DNA of 64,000 bases from Bog-159 sp049511415 (GCA_049511415.1 JBEKYC010000002.1:124001-188000), one strand, 5' to 3'; positions 44,135-52,681 are shown, numbered from the stretch's first letter. Numbers and translations are program-made. Notes: generated by a model from the letters alone, not told the origin.

Positions 44135-44830
44135 TCAAAACCTGCCGGCGCGCGCGCCCAGATCCCAGAACTCCGACACCAATCCGGCGCGCTGGAAGAT
44201 CTCTTGCGCCTCCGCAACCGTCCATTTGTGCCAGTCCGGACTGGCGTGAGCCCCATACCAGTCCCGCGCCAGGGCCGCGACTTGGGAAAGCGGCACCGCC
44301 TCGCCTAGCGGCAAGTGGTGGCGCGCGGACCACGCCGCGATCTCGTCGGCGGAACGGAACGGCAGCACCATCGCGCAATGTTCATGCACGTTGTCCCATG
44401 CCCTGGCCGGCGGAATCGCAAAATGTACTGCAACGTCCGCGAAAGCGCTGGGTTGTCCATCTCGTATCGGGACCGTCAACGGTTCGCCTTCGCCGCCGTA
44501 GCGGGTGTGTAGGGTGACCTCCCCTCCCACCAGCGTGGCCACGCCGAATGCGCACCACACGCACGGCGCCCACCAGCCGCCGCGCTCCGCCTGAATCCAG
44601 TGCAAAGTAGGCGTCAGCGAGAACGGGTGTACGATCCAGGGTTCCACAACATGCGGATGCAGCACGACTCCGTGGATTGCGGCCAGGTCTTCGAGCAGCG
44701 CGGACATCTCGGATGGCGCTACGTTCATGCGTTCGCACAACTCCGCGCGCGACGGGCAGGCGCGCTCCTCGATCAGGCCGTGGATCATCTCGAAGTGCGC
44801 GCGCGCCAGTTGCGTTTCGCGATCGCTCAT
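44135..44830 (-). CDS. MerB-like (organomercurial lyase family) protein
   Basis: The 231-residue protein starts at ATG 44830; the frame upstream is only antisense overlap with another gene. The N-terminal part has a winged-helix look (RAELCERMNVAPSEMSALLEDLAAIHGVVL), as in MerB. The core motif is APCVWCAFGVATL: Cys93 matches MerB Cys96, but the Asp expected three residues later (MerB Asp99) is Gly. The second core segment WDNVHEHCAMVLPFRS has one Cys. MerB breaks carbon-mercury bonds; with an altered triad this member may bind metal or do something else. No mer genes lie nearby. Confidence 0.72.
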   Translation of the reverse strand: MSDRETQLARAHFEMIHGLIEERACPSRAELCERMNVAPSEMSALLEDLAAIHGVVLHPHVVEPWIVHPFSLTPTLHWIQAERGGWWAPCVWCAFGVATLVGGEVTLHTRYGGEGEPLTVPIRDGQPSAFADVAVHFAIPPARAWDNVHEHCAMVLPFRSADEIAAWSARHHLPLGEAVPLSQVAALARDWYGAHASPDWHKWTVAEAQEIFQRAGLVSEFWDLGARAGRF

Positions 44831-44884
44831 ATCTTCATTCTGGACCGCCGGTCCGGCGGTATGTTTGGAAAGGAGGACCCCATC

Positions 44885-45871
44885 GTGAGCGATCTTACAA
44901 ACTGGAAAGTTCACGGGCCCGTTCGTACGCTGCGCATCCAGCATGCCGAGTGGGATTTGAGTCGCGAAGAATGGCGGCTTCCGCGGCACTTCGGCATCTA
45001 CCGATTCCGTCCCGACGGGCGGACCGAGGAAGCGGAACATCACAATCCGGATGGCAGCGTCGGTCGAATTACTTATGTGTACGATGACTCCGGCCGGCTG
45101 TTGGAAATCCGGAGCGGGGATTCGAAGGCGAAAACGCTTTACCAGTATGACGAATTCGGCAGGCAAATCCGAACCCTGGAAGTTACAGAGGATGGGACCA
45201 CGCGGGAGACCGACATCTGCCGCTATGACGGCGCCGGCCGCAAGACGAAGGTCCACCTTCAACCGCCTCGGAAACCAGGCGAGACGTACGGATATTGCAT
45301 CGACGGCGACGAAAGCGATGACGTATCCGAGATCGCCGTTCAGGACGAACAACATCGCGTGGTGAGCCGATTCGTGTTCGAAAGAGATGGCCGGGGGAGG
45401 CCGTTGAGCGTGACGCAGTTCGCGGGCGATGCATCCATGGGGGGTCTTGAAAACGCACTCGCGCAAGCGGGCCCGGCTGGCCGGGAACAGGCGCGGGCGG
45501 CTATCGCAAGCCTCTTTGGGCCTGGCGCGTCGCCCCTCGCCACGACTACCTACGCCTACGACGAGGCCGGCCGTCTTATGGAACGATACATGCGCATGGG
45601 GGAACTCGGTGGTCATCGCACAACTTATTCCTACGACGACAACGGCCGCGAAATCGCGAACGTTACAGAGCATTACAGCCGGCGGTACAGCATCGACGAA
45701 AACGGCAGCCTGCGGATCGCTTCCGAAGAGTCGCACAAACAACACTTCCGTTTCACATACGTTTTCGATGCGCATGGCAACTGGACCGAGCGCGCGGTCT
45801 GGAGCCGCCTGGAGCCGAACCCGAATTTCCAGCCGTCCAACGTGGAGCGGCGGGAAATCGGCTATCACTGA
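44885..45871 (+). CDS. YD-repeat (RHS-like) protein without signal
   Basis: Start set at GTG 44885, eight bases after AAGGAGG; 328 residues. It has six or so YD-type repeats: YVYDDSGRLLEI, YQYDEFGRQIRTL, RYDGAGRKTKV, YAYDEAGRLMERY, YSYDDNGREIANV, YVFDAHGNWTERAV. In RHS and Tc toxins such repeats form a hollow shell around a toxin; here the protein is short, has no signal peptide and no toxin-like C-terminal domain, so it is not a typical polymorphic toxin. The function is unknown. It is divergent from the MerB-like gene. Confidence 0.75.
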   Translation: MSDLTNWKVHGPVRTLRIQHAEWDLSREEWRLPRHFGIYRFRPDGRTEEAEHHNPDGSVGRITYVYDDSGRLLEIRSGDSKAKTLYQYDEFGRQIRTLEVTEDGTTRETDICRYDGAGRKTKVHLQPPRKPGETYGYCIDGDESDDVSEIAVQDEQHRVVSRFVFERDGRGRPLSVTQFAGDASMGGLENALAQAGPAGREQARAAIASLFGPGASPLATTTYAYDEAGRLMERYMRMGELGGHRTTYSYDDNGREIANVTEHYSRRYSIDENGSLRIASEESHKQHFRFTYVFDAHGNWTERAVWSRLEPNPNFQPSNVERREIGYH

Positions 45872-45921
45872 ATTTACATCAGGGCGCCGCAAAAACCACT
45901 TGCATTCCCGGTTTTCTTAGA

Positions 45922-45958
45922 GTAATGTATAGATAACATTTAGTAAATTATACATTAC
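45922..45958. promoter_or_regulatory. Palindromic operator candidate before the XRE operon
   Basis: GTAATGTATA at 45922-45931 and its exact inverse TATACATTAC at 45949-45958 flank a 17-base AT-rich spacer. The element ends four bases before the ATG at 45963 and is far richer in A and T than its surroundings. A repressor bound here would block both promoter and start, so autoregulation by the downstream XRE protein is likely. Confidence 0.7.
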
Positions 45959-45962
45959 GTTC

Positions 45963-46352
45963 ATGCAAAAGCAAAAAACAGAATCGTCTACCGTGGCGCT
46001 CCTCTTCACCCTTTGTCTGGCGGCCGCAATCGATGTTGGCGTCGGTTCGTGCTTGGGAAGTCCTCGCCTCGCCCGAAACACACGAATCGCAATCGCATTG
46101 CTGCCAATCCCCGCCAACCTCGCACTAATCGCTCTCTTCGTGCGCACGATCCGCAAACTCGATGACTTCCTGCGGCAAGTTCATCTGGAAGCGATTGCGA
46201 TTGCTTTCCTGCTCACCGGGCTGGCAGTTTTTGTTTACGGATACCTGCAAAGGGCACAAGCCGTGGGACCCCTGAACGTGGCCATCGTCTGGCTTTTCAT
46301 GGTGCTGTTTTACGGCATTGGATATCTGGTCGCGATCGGGCACTACCGATGA
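45963..46352 (+). CDS. Small membrane protein with four helices, upstream of an XRE regulator
   Basis: The 129-residue protein has four predicted membrane segments, e.g. VALLFTLCLAAAIDVGVGSC, IAIALLPIPANLALIALFV, AIAIAFLLTGLAVFVYGYL and NVAIVWLFMVLFYGIGYLV. I do not know a family name. Small membrane proteins of this kind are often found next to short XRE regulators (for example DUF2178- or DUF3796-like pairs). Its last four bases (ATGA) overlap the regulator start. The palindrome 45922-45958 lies just before it. Confidence 0.7.
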   Translation: MQKQKTESSTVALLFTLCLAAAIDVGVGSCLGSPRLARNTRIAIALLPIPANLALIALFVRTIRKLDDFLRQVHLEAIAIAFLLTGLAVFVYGYLQRAQAVGPLNVAIVWLFMVLFYGIGYLVAIGHYR

Positions 46353-46552
46353 AGAACCGGCTGCGCGTGTTGCGTGCCGAAGTGGATTGGACTCAGGCGC
46401 AGCTTGCCGAGGCAGTGGGCGTCTCACGGCAGGCGATTATAGCCATCGAGAACGGGAAGTATGACCCGGCGCTTCCGCTGGCCTTCAAGCTGGCGCGCGC
46501 CTTTGGGAAGAATGTGGAAGAAGTATTCGTCTGGGAAGGGAGTTCCAAATGA
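46349..46552 (+). CDS. Small XRE family (YozG-like) transcriptional regulator
   Basis: The 67-residue protein is a single helix-turn-helix domain: LRVLRAEVDWTQAQLAEAVG then SRQAIIAIENGKYDPALPLAF, ending in FGKNVEEVFVWEG. This is the pattern of short Cro/C1-type regulators coupled to a membrane protein gene. It overlaps the genes on both sides by four bases (ATGA), so the order membrane protein, regulator, SnoaL protein is one transcript. It probably binds the palindrome at 45922-45958. Confidence 0.88.
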   Translation: MKNRLRVLRAEVDWTQAQLAEAVGVSRQAIIAIENGKYDPALPLAFKLARAFGKNVEEVFVWEGSSK

Positions 46553-47031
46553 AACGAATCGTTGCCGCTACCGGGCTTGCCATCCTGATGTTGACCGCAA
46601 GCCTCGCTCAGGATCCAATCGCGGAAAGAAACAAAGCCGTGGTCCGCAGGGTCTTTACCGATATTCTGACCCAAGGCAGGTACGACGTGTCCGGCGAGAT
46701 CTACGCCTCGGACTTTGTCAATCACGGCGCCACAAAAGACGTCGGCTTGGACGAGAGCCAGGCCGGAAATCGCGGCTGGCGGACTGCGTTTCCAGACCTG
46801 GAAATGGTCGTCGTAAAAGAAATCGCGGAAGGCGACTTCGTAACCGTTCTATGGACGGGGCGGGGAACCAATACAGGCAGCGGCAATGGCCTGAACGCCA
46901 CGGGAAAGAAGGCCGAAGGGCGCGGCATCAGCATGTTCCGCGTCGTCAACGGAAAGATCAAAGAGGAATGGACCGAATACAGCCAGTTGCTCCTCCTTCA
47001 GGAGTTGGGACTGTTTCCCAAGCGCCAGTAA
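46549..47031 (+). CDS. Exported SnoaL-like (ester cyclase) protein
   Basis: The 160-residue protein begins with a signal peptide (IVAATGLAILMLTASLAQ) and then a SnoaL-like cone fold: NKAVVRRVFTDILTQGRYDV, IYASDFVNHG, WRTAFPDLEMVVVKEIAEGDFVTVLWTGRGT and GRGISMFRVVNGKIKEEWTEYS. Members bind or cyclise polyketides, or act as steroid-isomerase-like folds; here no specific ligand can be named. It is co-translated with the XRE gene and followed by a DUF4386 protein after 20 bases. Confidence 0.8.
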   Translation: MKRIVAATGLAILMLTASLAQDPIAERNKAVVRRVFTDILTQGRYDVSGEIYASDFVNHGATKDVGLDESQAGNRGWRTAFPDLEMVVVKEIAEGDFVTVLWTGRGTNTGSGNGLNATGKKAEGRGISMFRVVNGKIKEEWTEYSQLLLLQELGLFPKRQ

Positions 47032-47051
47032 ACTGAACCAGGACACTGAAC

Positions 47052-47753
47052 ATGACTTCAACCAAAACGGCGGCCAGAGTCGCAGGCTTACTGTACTTGT
47101 TAAACGGAAGCTTCGCTCCCTTCAGCCTTCTGTATATTCCCTCCGCTTTCCTAGTGGCGGGAGATGCCTCGGCGACCGCGAACAAGATCAGAGCTTCCCA
47201 GTTTCTTTTCCGTGCCGGCATTGTGGGCGAGCTGATCAGCGCAACCATTTTTGTCTTCGTGGGCCTGGCTTTCTACCATTTGCTGAAAGGGGTCAATAAG
47301 AAACACGCTTTGCTACTGTTGATCCTGGTTGTGGTCTCTGTCCCGATATCGTTTCTGAATGAGATGAATCGGCTGGCTGCCCTGATGCTATCGAGGGGTC
47401 CGGCTTACTTGTCGGTCTTCGATCGGCGTCAGGTCGATGCGCTGGTAATGGCGCTAATGAGTCTGCATGGTTCCGGACTTCTTCTCGTGCAGATATTTTG
47501 GGGCCTTTGGCTCTTCCCTTTCGGGATTCTTGTTTTCCAATCGCGTTTCCTCCCCCGCATTCTGGGCGTCTTGCTGGTCCTGGCTGGCGTTGGCTACGTA
47601 GCTGCCAGCCTTGCTTCTTTGCTCGTGCCGGCCTACGGACATTCGGTCTTCATGGCCGCGGGGCTGGTGGGGGGCATTGGAGAGGGGTCGACCATCTTGT
47701 GGCTCTTGATTAAGGGAGCCGCGGCGAATCAGCCGTCACTGGAGCACGCCTGA
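47052..47753 (+). CDS. DUF4386 membrane protein
   Basis: The 233-residue protein has about six membrane helices and the family segments TKTAARVAGLLYLLNGSFAPF, ANKIRASQFLFRAGIVGELIS and FLPRILGVLLVLAGVGYVAASL, typical of DUF4386. Function unknown, inner membrane. It is the last gene of the 45963-47753 operon and overlaps the convergent threonine aldolase gene by 18 bases. Confidence 0.85.
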   Translation: MTSTKTAARVAGLLYLLNGSFAPFSLLYIPSAFLVAGDASATANKIRASQFLFRAGIVGELISATIFVFVGLAFYHLLKGVNKKHALLLLILVVVSVPISFLNEMNRLAALMLSRGPAYLSVFDRRQVDALVMALMSLHGSGLLLVQIFWGLWLFPFGILVFQSRFLPRILGVLLVLAGVGYVAASLASLLVPAYGHSVFMAAGLVGGIGEGSTILWLLIKGAAANQPSLEHA

Positions 47754-48800
47754 TGCAATGGCGCTCGATTGCACCTGCGCCGTCACTTCCGCCAGCGCCG
47801 CCAAGGCCAGTTCGCAGCCTTCGCGGTCGACATCGTAGTGCGTCACCAGCCGCATCACCGTCGCATTGATCGGGTTGATCAGTATCCCCCTCTCCTTCAG
47901 CCGCGAACTGATGGCCGCCCCGGCCAGCCCCGTGCCGCTCACATCGAAAATCACGATGTTGGTCTGCACCTTGGCCGGATCGATCCGGATGCCCGGAATC
48001 CGGGCCAGGCCTTTGGCCATCAGGCGGGCATTGCGATGATCTTCGATCAGGTGGCGCGGGCTTTGCTCCAGCGCGATCAGCCCGGCGGCCGCCAGCACTC
48101 CGGCCTGCCGCATACCGCCGCCAAGCCGCTTGCGATAAAGCCGTGCCTGCGCGATGTCTTCTTCAGTGCCGGCCAGCATCGAACCCACCGGCGCGCCCAG
48201 CGCCTTCGACAGGCAGAACATCACCGTGTCCACCTTGGCCGCAATCTCGCGCACCGGCTTGCCGATGGCTTCCGCGGCATTGAACACCCGGGCGCCGTCC
48301 ATGTGAACCTTCAGGCCGCGCGCGTGGGCGTTATCGCAGATCTCGTAAACCAGCGCCAGCGGATAAACCGTGCCGCCGGCGATGTTGTTCGTATTTTCGA
48401 TTTCGATCAGGCCGGTCCGCGCGCGGTGCGGTCCCAGCGGACGGATTTCGCGCGCAATCTGCTCCCAGCTCATAATGCCGTCGCTGGTCTGAATAGGCCG
48501 CCCGACGCATCCCGAGAACCAGGCCAGCATCGAAAGCTCATACTCGAGCAGGTGCGCGCGCACGTCGCAGATCACTTCTTCGCCATGGCGCGTGTGCAGC
48601 TTTACCGCGATAGTGTTTCCCATGGTGCCCGTCGGCACGAACAGCGCGGCTTCCTTGCCGGAGATTTCCGCGGCGCGCTGCTCCAGCAGGTTTACGGTGG
48701 GGTCCTCGCCGTAAACGTCGTCGCCGACCTCGGCTTCCATCATGGCCCGGCGCATCTCCGGGGTGGGCTTGGTCACGGTATCGCTGCGCAGATCGATCAT
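47736..48800 (-). CDS. ltaE: Low-specificity L-threonine aldolase
   Basis: Start set at ATG 48800, overlapping the hemW stop (ATGA); 354 residues. It is a PLP fold-type I enzyme that splits threonine or allo-threonine into glycine and acetaldehyde. It begins IDLRSDTVTKPTPEMRRAM, with GDDVYGEDPTVN, EIENTNNIAGG, LKVHMDGARVFNA and the PLP Lys in VMFCLSKALGAPVGSMLAG (near 205). All family landmarks are present. It shares a transcript with hemW, with no known pathway link. Confidence 0.93.
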   Translation of the reverse strand: MIDLRSDTVTKPTPEMRRAMMEAEVGDDVYGEDPTVNLLEQRAAEISGKEAALFVPTGTMGNTIAVKLHTRHGEEVICDVRAHLLEYELSMLAWFSGCVGRPIQTSDGIMSWEQIAREIRPLGPHRARTGLIEIENTNNIAGGTVYPLALVYEICDNAHARGLKVHMDGARVFNAAEAIGKPVREIAAKVDTVMFCLSKALGAPVGSMLAGTEEDIAQARLYRKRLGGGMRQAGVLAAAGLIALEQSPRHLIEDHRNARLMAKGLARIPGIRIDPAKVQTNIVIFDVSGTGLAGAAISSRLKERGILINPINATVMRLVTHYDVDREGCELALAALAEVTAQVQSSAIASGVLQ

Positions 48801-49873
48801 GCCAGGAACTCCTGAAAGACTTCGTTGGATAACATCACGCCGCGGTCGGTCAGGCGCAGCGCACCGCCCTCCGCTGCAAGCAAGCCCTGCTCGATGAACC
48901 GGCGGATCGGCTCGCGAAAGTGCTGCCATTCGCTGGGGCTCGGCCGGATTCCTTGGGCCAGACGCAGGCCCACGAAAAACCGCTCCTCCAGCGCATTCGG
49001 CTCGACGCTGGTTGGCTGCCATGCGCCGAGATAATCGTCTATGGATTCGGGGTTTTGCCAGCGGAGCCGGCCATCGAACGAGTGGGCATCGCTGCCGAAG
49101 CCGGCGTAAGGCTCCCGCAACCAGTATTTCATATTGTGCCGCGATTCGTGGCCCGCCGCGGCGAAATTGGAGATCTCGTAGCGCGGCAGGCCCAGCCCGG
49201 CCAGCCGTTCGACGGCCGTCTCATACAAATCGGCCGTGAGATCCGCGCTGGGCCTGTCCGCCGCTCCATAGCGCGATCCGCCTGCCAGAATTTCGCGGCC
49301 CAGGCGGCTATCTTCATCCACCTCCAGCATGTAGACGGAGGCGTGATCGGGTTCCAGGCGCGCGATCCAATCGAGCGACTCGCGCCAGCTTGCACCGGTC
49401 TGCCCGGAGAGGCCCGCAATCAGGTCGATATTGATCTTGTGTATGCCAGCGGAGCGCAGCGTCCCGATCTCCGCGGCCACGACTTCCGCCGTGTGCTTGC
49501 GTCCCGTGCGGGCGATCTCCGTTTGCACGAAAGACTGCACGCCCAGGCTGACGCGGTCGATACCCGCCTCCGCCCACGCGCGCGCTTGCGCCGCGGTGAT
49601 CGTGCCGGGAGCGGCTTCCATGGTGGCTTCCAACCAGGGACGGCCCGGTATCAAGGCCAGCACGGACACCAGCGCATCCGGGTCCATGGCGCTGGGAGTG
49701 CCGCCACCGAGGTAGACCGTCTCCGGCTGCCAGGACCACGCGTGGCGTGCTATTTCCGCGCGCAACGCATCCAGGTATCGGGTTTCCATGCCGCGCGGAA
49801 AGACTCCGGAAGCGAAGTTGCAATAGGTGCACTTCTGCGCGCAAAAAGGAAAGGAAACGTAGACGCCCGCCAC
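48797..49873 (-). CDS. hemW: Radical SAM heme chaperone HemW
   Basis: The 358-residue protein starts at GTG 49873. The radical SAM cluster motif is FCAQKCTYCNF at about residues 11-21, followed by YLGGGTPS, SLGVQSF, INIDLIAGLSGQT, YMLEVDEDSRLG and the C-terminal YEISNFAAAGHESRHNMKYW, all typical of HemW, a relative of HemN that inserts heme into membrane cytochromes and lacks true coproporphyrinogen oxidase activity. With a 20-heme cytochrome system elsewhere in the window it may be of use, but it is far from that operon. Confidence 0.9.
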   Translation of the reverse strand: MAGVYVSFPFCAQKCTYCNFASGVFPRGMETRYLDALRAEIARHAWSWQPETVYLGGGTPSAMDPDALVSVLALIPGRPWLEATMEAAPGTITAAQARAWAEAGIDRVSLGVQSFVQTEIARTGRKHTAEVVAAEIGTLRSAGIHKINIDLIAGLSGQTGASWRESLDWIARLEPDHASVYMLEVDEDSRLGREILAGGSRYGAADRPSADLTADLYETAVERLAGLGLPRYEISNFAAAGHESRHNMKYWLREPYAGFGSDAHSFDGRLRWQNPESIDDYLGAWQPTSVEPNALEERFFVGLRLAQGIRPSPSEWQHFREPIRRFIEQGLLAAEGGALRLTDRGVMLSNEVFQEFLA

Positions 49874-49971
49874 CTACTTCATGATAGCGTGGCGCCCCGT
49901 TTGCGTCGGGCCGAGCGATCCTTTTCGGACGGCACTGTGATGAAGGGGCGGATGGGGAAAGCAGCCAGGGT

Positions 49972-50348
49972 CTACAGATCTTCGGCGATGGCGCGGCGTT
50001 CCTCCACCAGTTGCCGAAACAGCGCCTCGGTATCGAACGGCAGCGTTCCGGTGGGCAGTTCCAGCGAGGTGAGGCGGGTGGGAACGAGCACCCCGTTCTC
50101 GAACCGTTGGGCAACGAGTGCCTCGGGATCTAGCAGGACCATGTGGCGGATATCGATTTGTTCGTAGTCGCGAAAGCGCGGGATTTGATCCGGGATGGAG
50201 TCCTCTGGTGATAGAACCTCGACGACCGCCCATGGCACTACCGTTATCGCCCGTCCGAGTGCTGCTGGACTGCGTCCACGTCGGGGTGGTAGCTCGAATT
50301 GAGGTATTCGTCCGCCGAAACAAGCGGCGGACTGGGCAGAACCGCCAT
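49972..50348 (-). pseudogene. Uma2 family nuclease remnant with internal deletion
   Basis: On the minus strand an ATG at 50348 opens the usual Uma2 start (VLPSPPLVSADEYLNSSYHPDV), but the frame stops after about 34 codons at 50244. The Uma2 C-terminal half continues in another frame from about 50255: RAITVVPWAVVEVLSPEDSIPDQ, RFRDYEQIDIRHMVLLDPE and LPTGTLPFDTEALFRQL. About 70 family residues between the two parts are missing, including much of the catalytic core. It is thus an inactive remnant. Uma2 (DUF820) genes are common selfish-like repeats in acidobacteria and cyanobacteria. Confidence 0.75.
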
Positions 50349-50366
50349 AAACTCAGCATACGGTCG

Positions 50367-51440
50367 TCACATGGACTCAATCCAAGCCTGCAGCCTGTCA
50401 GCCATCTTCGCGAACGTGAACTCCTCGGCACGCGCGCGCACCACCCGGCGATCCAGCAGCGCAGCGGCCCGCACACCTTCCACCAAACCGGCGACATCGC
50501 CCTGGGGCACTAGAATCCCGCTCTTGCCGTGCTCGATGATCTCCGCCGGTCCGCCTTGATCGTACGCCACCACCGGTGTGCCGCAGGCCATGGATTCGAT
50601 CACGATGTTCCCAAACGCCTCGATCCAGTGTGGCGTCACCAACGTCGCCCGCGCGGCGGCATAGCGGCGTTGCAGTTCTGTGGGGGGCAGGAATCCGTGA
50701 TAGGCGACGTCCACCGGCCAATCCATTGCACCCTGCATCGTGCCGCATACGTCCAGCGGCATGCCCAGTTCGTGCGCCGCCGCGATGGCATCTCCGAGAC
50801 CTTTTTCCGGCGAAATGCGTCCGGCCCAACAGAGCCTGTCCGCGGGCTCGGCATGGTACCGGAATACGGCCGTGTCCACCCCGCCGTAAAGCATATGGAT
50901 CGCCTCGCGTTGCAGGAAAGGATAAGTCGCAGCCTGCGCGCCCGTATACATTGCCAGCCGGAGCTTGCCTTCCCGCCAGCGCTGCTCGATGATGCGGTCC
51001 ACCTCGTCGATGGCCGAACAGATGCTGATCCAATGACCCACCGGCTTGCTGAAAAATGGCGTCAGATAGAACGCCAACCAATCATAGTTCACGCCAATGA
51101 TCACGTCGTAGTGCGGCTGGAGCGCAAATGCGCGGTCCCACATATTCTCCAGCACGCCGCCGGAACGCGCCTGAATACAAACACCCCGTTCCGCGCGCGT
51201 GGCGCTGGGGCTAAGCTCCCCTGATACCTGGTGCACGGTAACTCCCTCAACAGCCACCACACTGCCCGCGGGCGCGATGATGCCGACCTCATACCCACGT
51301 TCTACCAGAATCGGCGCGAGGCCCAGCAGATGGGTTTCCACGCCGCCTGCCTCGCCCGAGCCGATCGGTCCCACCGGCGGCGCGACGAACAGAATACGGC
51401 GCGCAGCACCGTCTGTTATGCTGAGATTTCCTCGCGGCAA
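50367..51440 (-). CDS. Glycosyltransferase family 4
   Basis: The 357-residue protein starts at TTG 51440, the only usable start in frame before the first strand. It has a GT-B fold: N-terminal RILFVAPPVGPIGSGEAGGVETHLLGLAPILVERGY, middle YGGVDTAVFRY and DRLCWAGRISPEKGLGDAIAAAHEL, and the donor site EAFGNIVIESMACGTPVVAYDQGGPAEII near 275-303. It transfers a sugar from a nucleotide donor to an acceptor such as a lipid or glycan; the substrate is unknown. It is divergent from the DUF1015 gene, and the two start codons share base 51440. Confidence 0.88.
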   Translation of the reverse strand: MPRGNLSITDGAARRILFVAPPVGPIGSGEAGGVETHLLGLAPILVERGYEVGIIAPAGSVVAVEGVTVHQVSGELSPSATRAERGVCIQARSGGVLENMWDRAFALQPHYDVIIGVNYDWLAFYLTPFFSKPVGHWISICSAIDEVDRIIEQRWREGKLRLAMYTGAQAATYPFLQREAIHMLYGGVDTAVFRYHAEPADRLCWAGRISPEKGLGDAIAAAHELGMPLDVCGTMQGAMDWPVDVAYHGFLPPTELQRRYAAARATLVTPHWIEAFGNIVIESMACGTPVVAYDQGGPAEIIEHGKSGILVPQGDVAGLVEGVRAAALLDRRVVRARAEEFTFAKMADRLQAWIESM

Positions 51441-52675
51441 TGGCTAATATCTTTCCCTTCCAAGCTTATCGTTACAGCGACAAGGCAGGCGCGCTCGAGA
51501 ACCTGGTGACCCAGCCTTACGACAAAATCTCGCCGGAGATGCGGCAGCGTTATCTGCAGGCGAGCCCGTACAATTTCGTGCGGATTATCCTGGGTGAACG
51601 CTACGCATCGGACTCGGATATCGACAATGTCTACACGCGCGCGGCGCGCTTCCTAGCCGACTGGACCGCCGATGGTATCCTGGCGCGCGATGCCGAGCCG
51701 TCCCTGTTCGCCTATTTCCAGGAGTTCACCGTCCCCGACAGTCACGAGCGGCTGGTGCGCAAAGGCTTCATCGGATTGGGAGCGGTGGAAGAGTACGCCG
51801 CGGGCGTCGTGCACCGCCACGAGCAGACCCTCTCCGGTCCCAAGAAAGATCGCCTGGAGTTGCTGCGCCATACGCACGCCCACTTCGGCCAGCTCTTCAT
51901 GCTGTATCCGGACCCGTCCGGCGAAGTCGACCACTTGCTGGACGAGGCCGCGCAGTCCGCTCCGCTGGCCGACTTTACCGACGAATATGGCGTGCGGAAT
52001 TCCTTCTGGAAAATCGCCGAACCCGGCCGCGTGGCGCGCATCCGTGAATTGATGGCGGACAAAAAACTGCTGATAGCCGATGGGCACCACCGTTATGAAA
52101 CCGCCCTGGCGTTTCATCGCGAGAATCCCGGACTGGCGGGCGCCGACCGCGTCATGATGACGTTCGTGAACATGCATTCGTCCGGTTTGAAGATTCTGGC
52201 CACGCACCGCCTGGTCTCGGGCGTGGACGGCTTCGATGCCGGCGAATTCATCCGGCAGGCGGCAGCGGGTTTCGAAGTGGCACAGATCTTCACCGTGGAA
52301 GCCCTGCAGCGGGCTTGGAACGAATCGCCGGACCGCGCCATTATCGGCGCCGCGATAGGCAGCCGGATCTATATGATCGAGGCGCGCGATTCCGCCGGGC
52401 AACTGGACGTGCGCGTCCTGCACGAGCGGCTGTTGCGCCTGCTGGGAATCGGCGAAGAAGCCGTGCGCGACGAAAAGAATCTGCGCTATGTGCGTGGACT
52501 CGATGCCGCGCTGGAAGCCGCCCGCGGCGGCGCGGCGCAGGTCGCCTTTCTACTGAAGCCGGTCGCGGTGGACGAAGTGGCGCGCATCTCGTTCGGCGGC
52601 GGCGTGATGCCGCAGAAGTCCACGGATTTCTATCCCAAGCTACTTTCGGGGCTGACGATCTATAAGTTGGACTAA
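51440..52675 (+). CDS. DUF1015 family protein
   Basis: The 411-residue protein carries the DUF1015 signature: IFPFQAYRYSDKAGALENLVTQPYDKISPEM at the N-terminus, the GPKKDRLELLRHTHAHFGQLFML segment, LLIADGHHRYETALAF near 213-228 and FLLKPVAVDEV near 370. The function of the family is not established; it is widespread and cytoplasmic. The gene starts at ATG 51440 with no space before the divergent glycosyltransferase start. Confidence 0.9.
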   Translation: MANIFPFQAYRYSDKAGALENLVTQPYDKISPEMRQRYLQASPYNFVRIILGERYASDSDIDNVYTRAARFLADWTADGILARDAEPSLFAYFQEFTVPDSHERLVRKGFIGLGAVEEYAAGVVHRHEQTLSGPKKDRLELLRHTHAHFGQLFMLYPDPSGEVDHLLDEAAQSAPLADFTDEYGVRNSFWKIAEPGRVARIRELMADKKLLIADGHHRYETALAFHRENPGLAGADRVMMTFVNMHSSGLKILATHRLVSGVDGFDAGEFIRQAAAGFEVAQIFTVEALQRAWNESPDRAIIGAAIGSRIYMIEARDSAGQLDVRVLHERLLRLLGIGEEAVRDEKNLRYVRGLDAALEAARGGAAQVAFLLKPVAVDEVARISFGGGVMPQKSTDFYPKLLSGLTIYKLD

Positions 52676-52681
52676 ACCGTC

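Noticed and set aside
44831..45892. Upstream extension of the MerB-like open frame
   Set aside because: The extra 350 codons are antisense to the YD-repeat gene; the MerB-like fold starts at the Met at 44830.
48920..50167. Plus-strand open frame of 415 codons opposite hemW
   Set aside because: HemW on the minus strand has every radical SAM landmark; the plus frame is a shadow.
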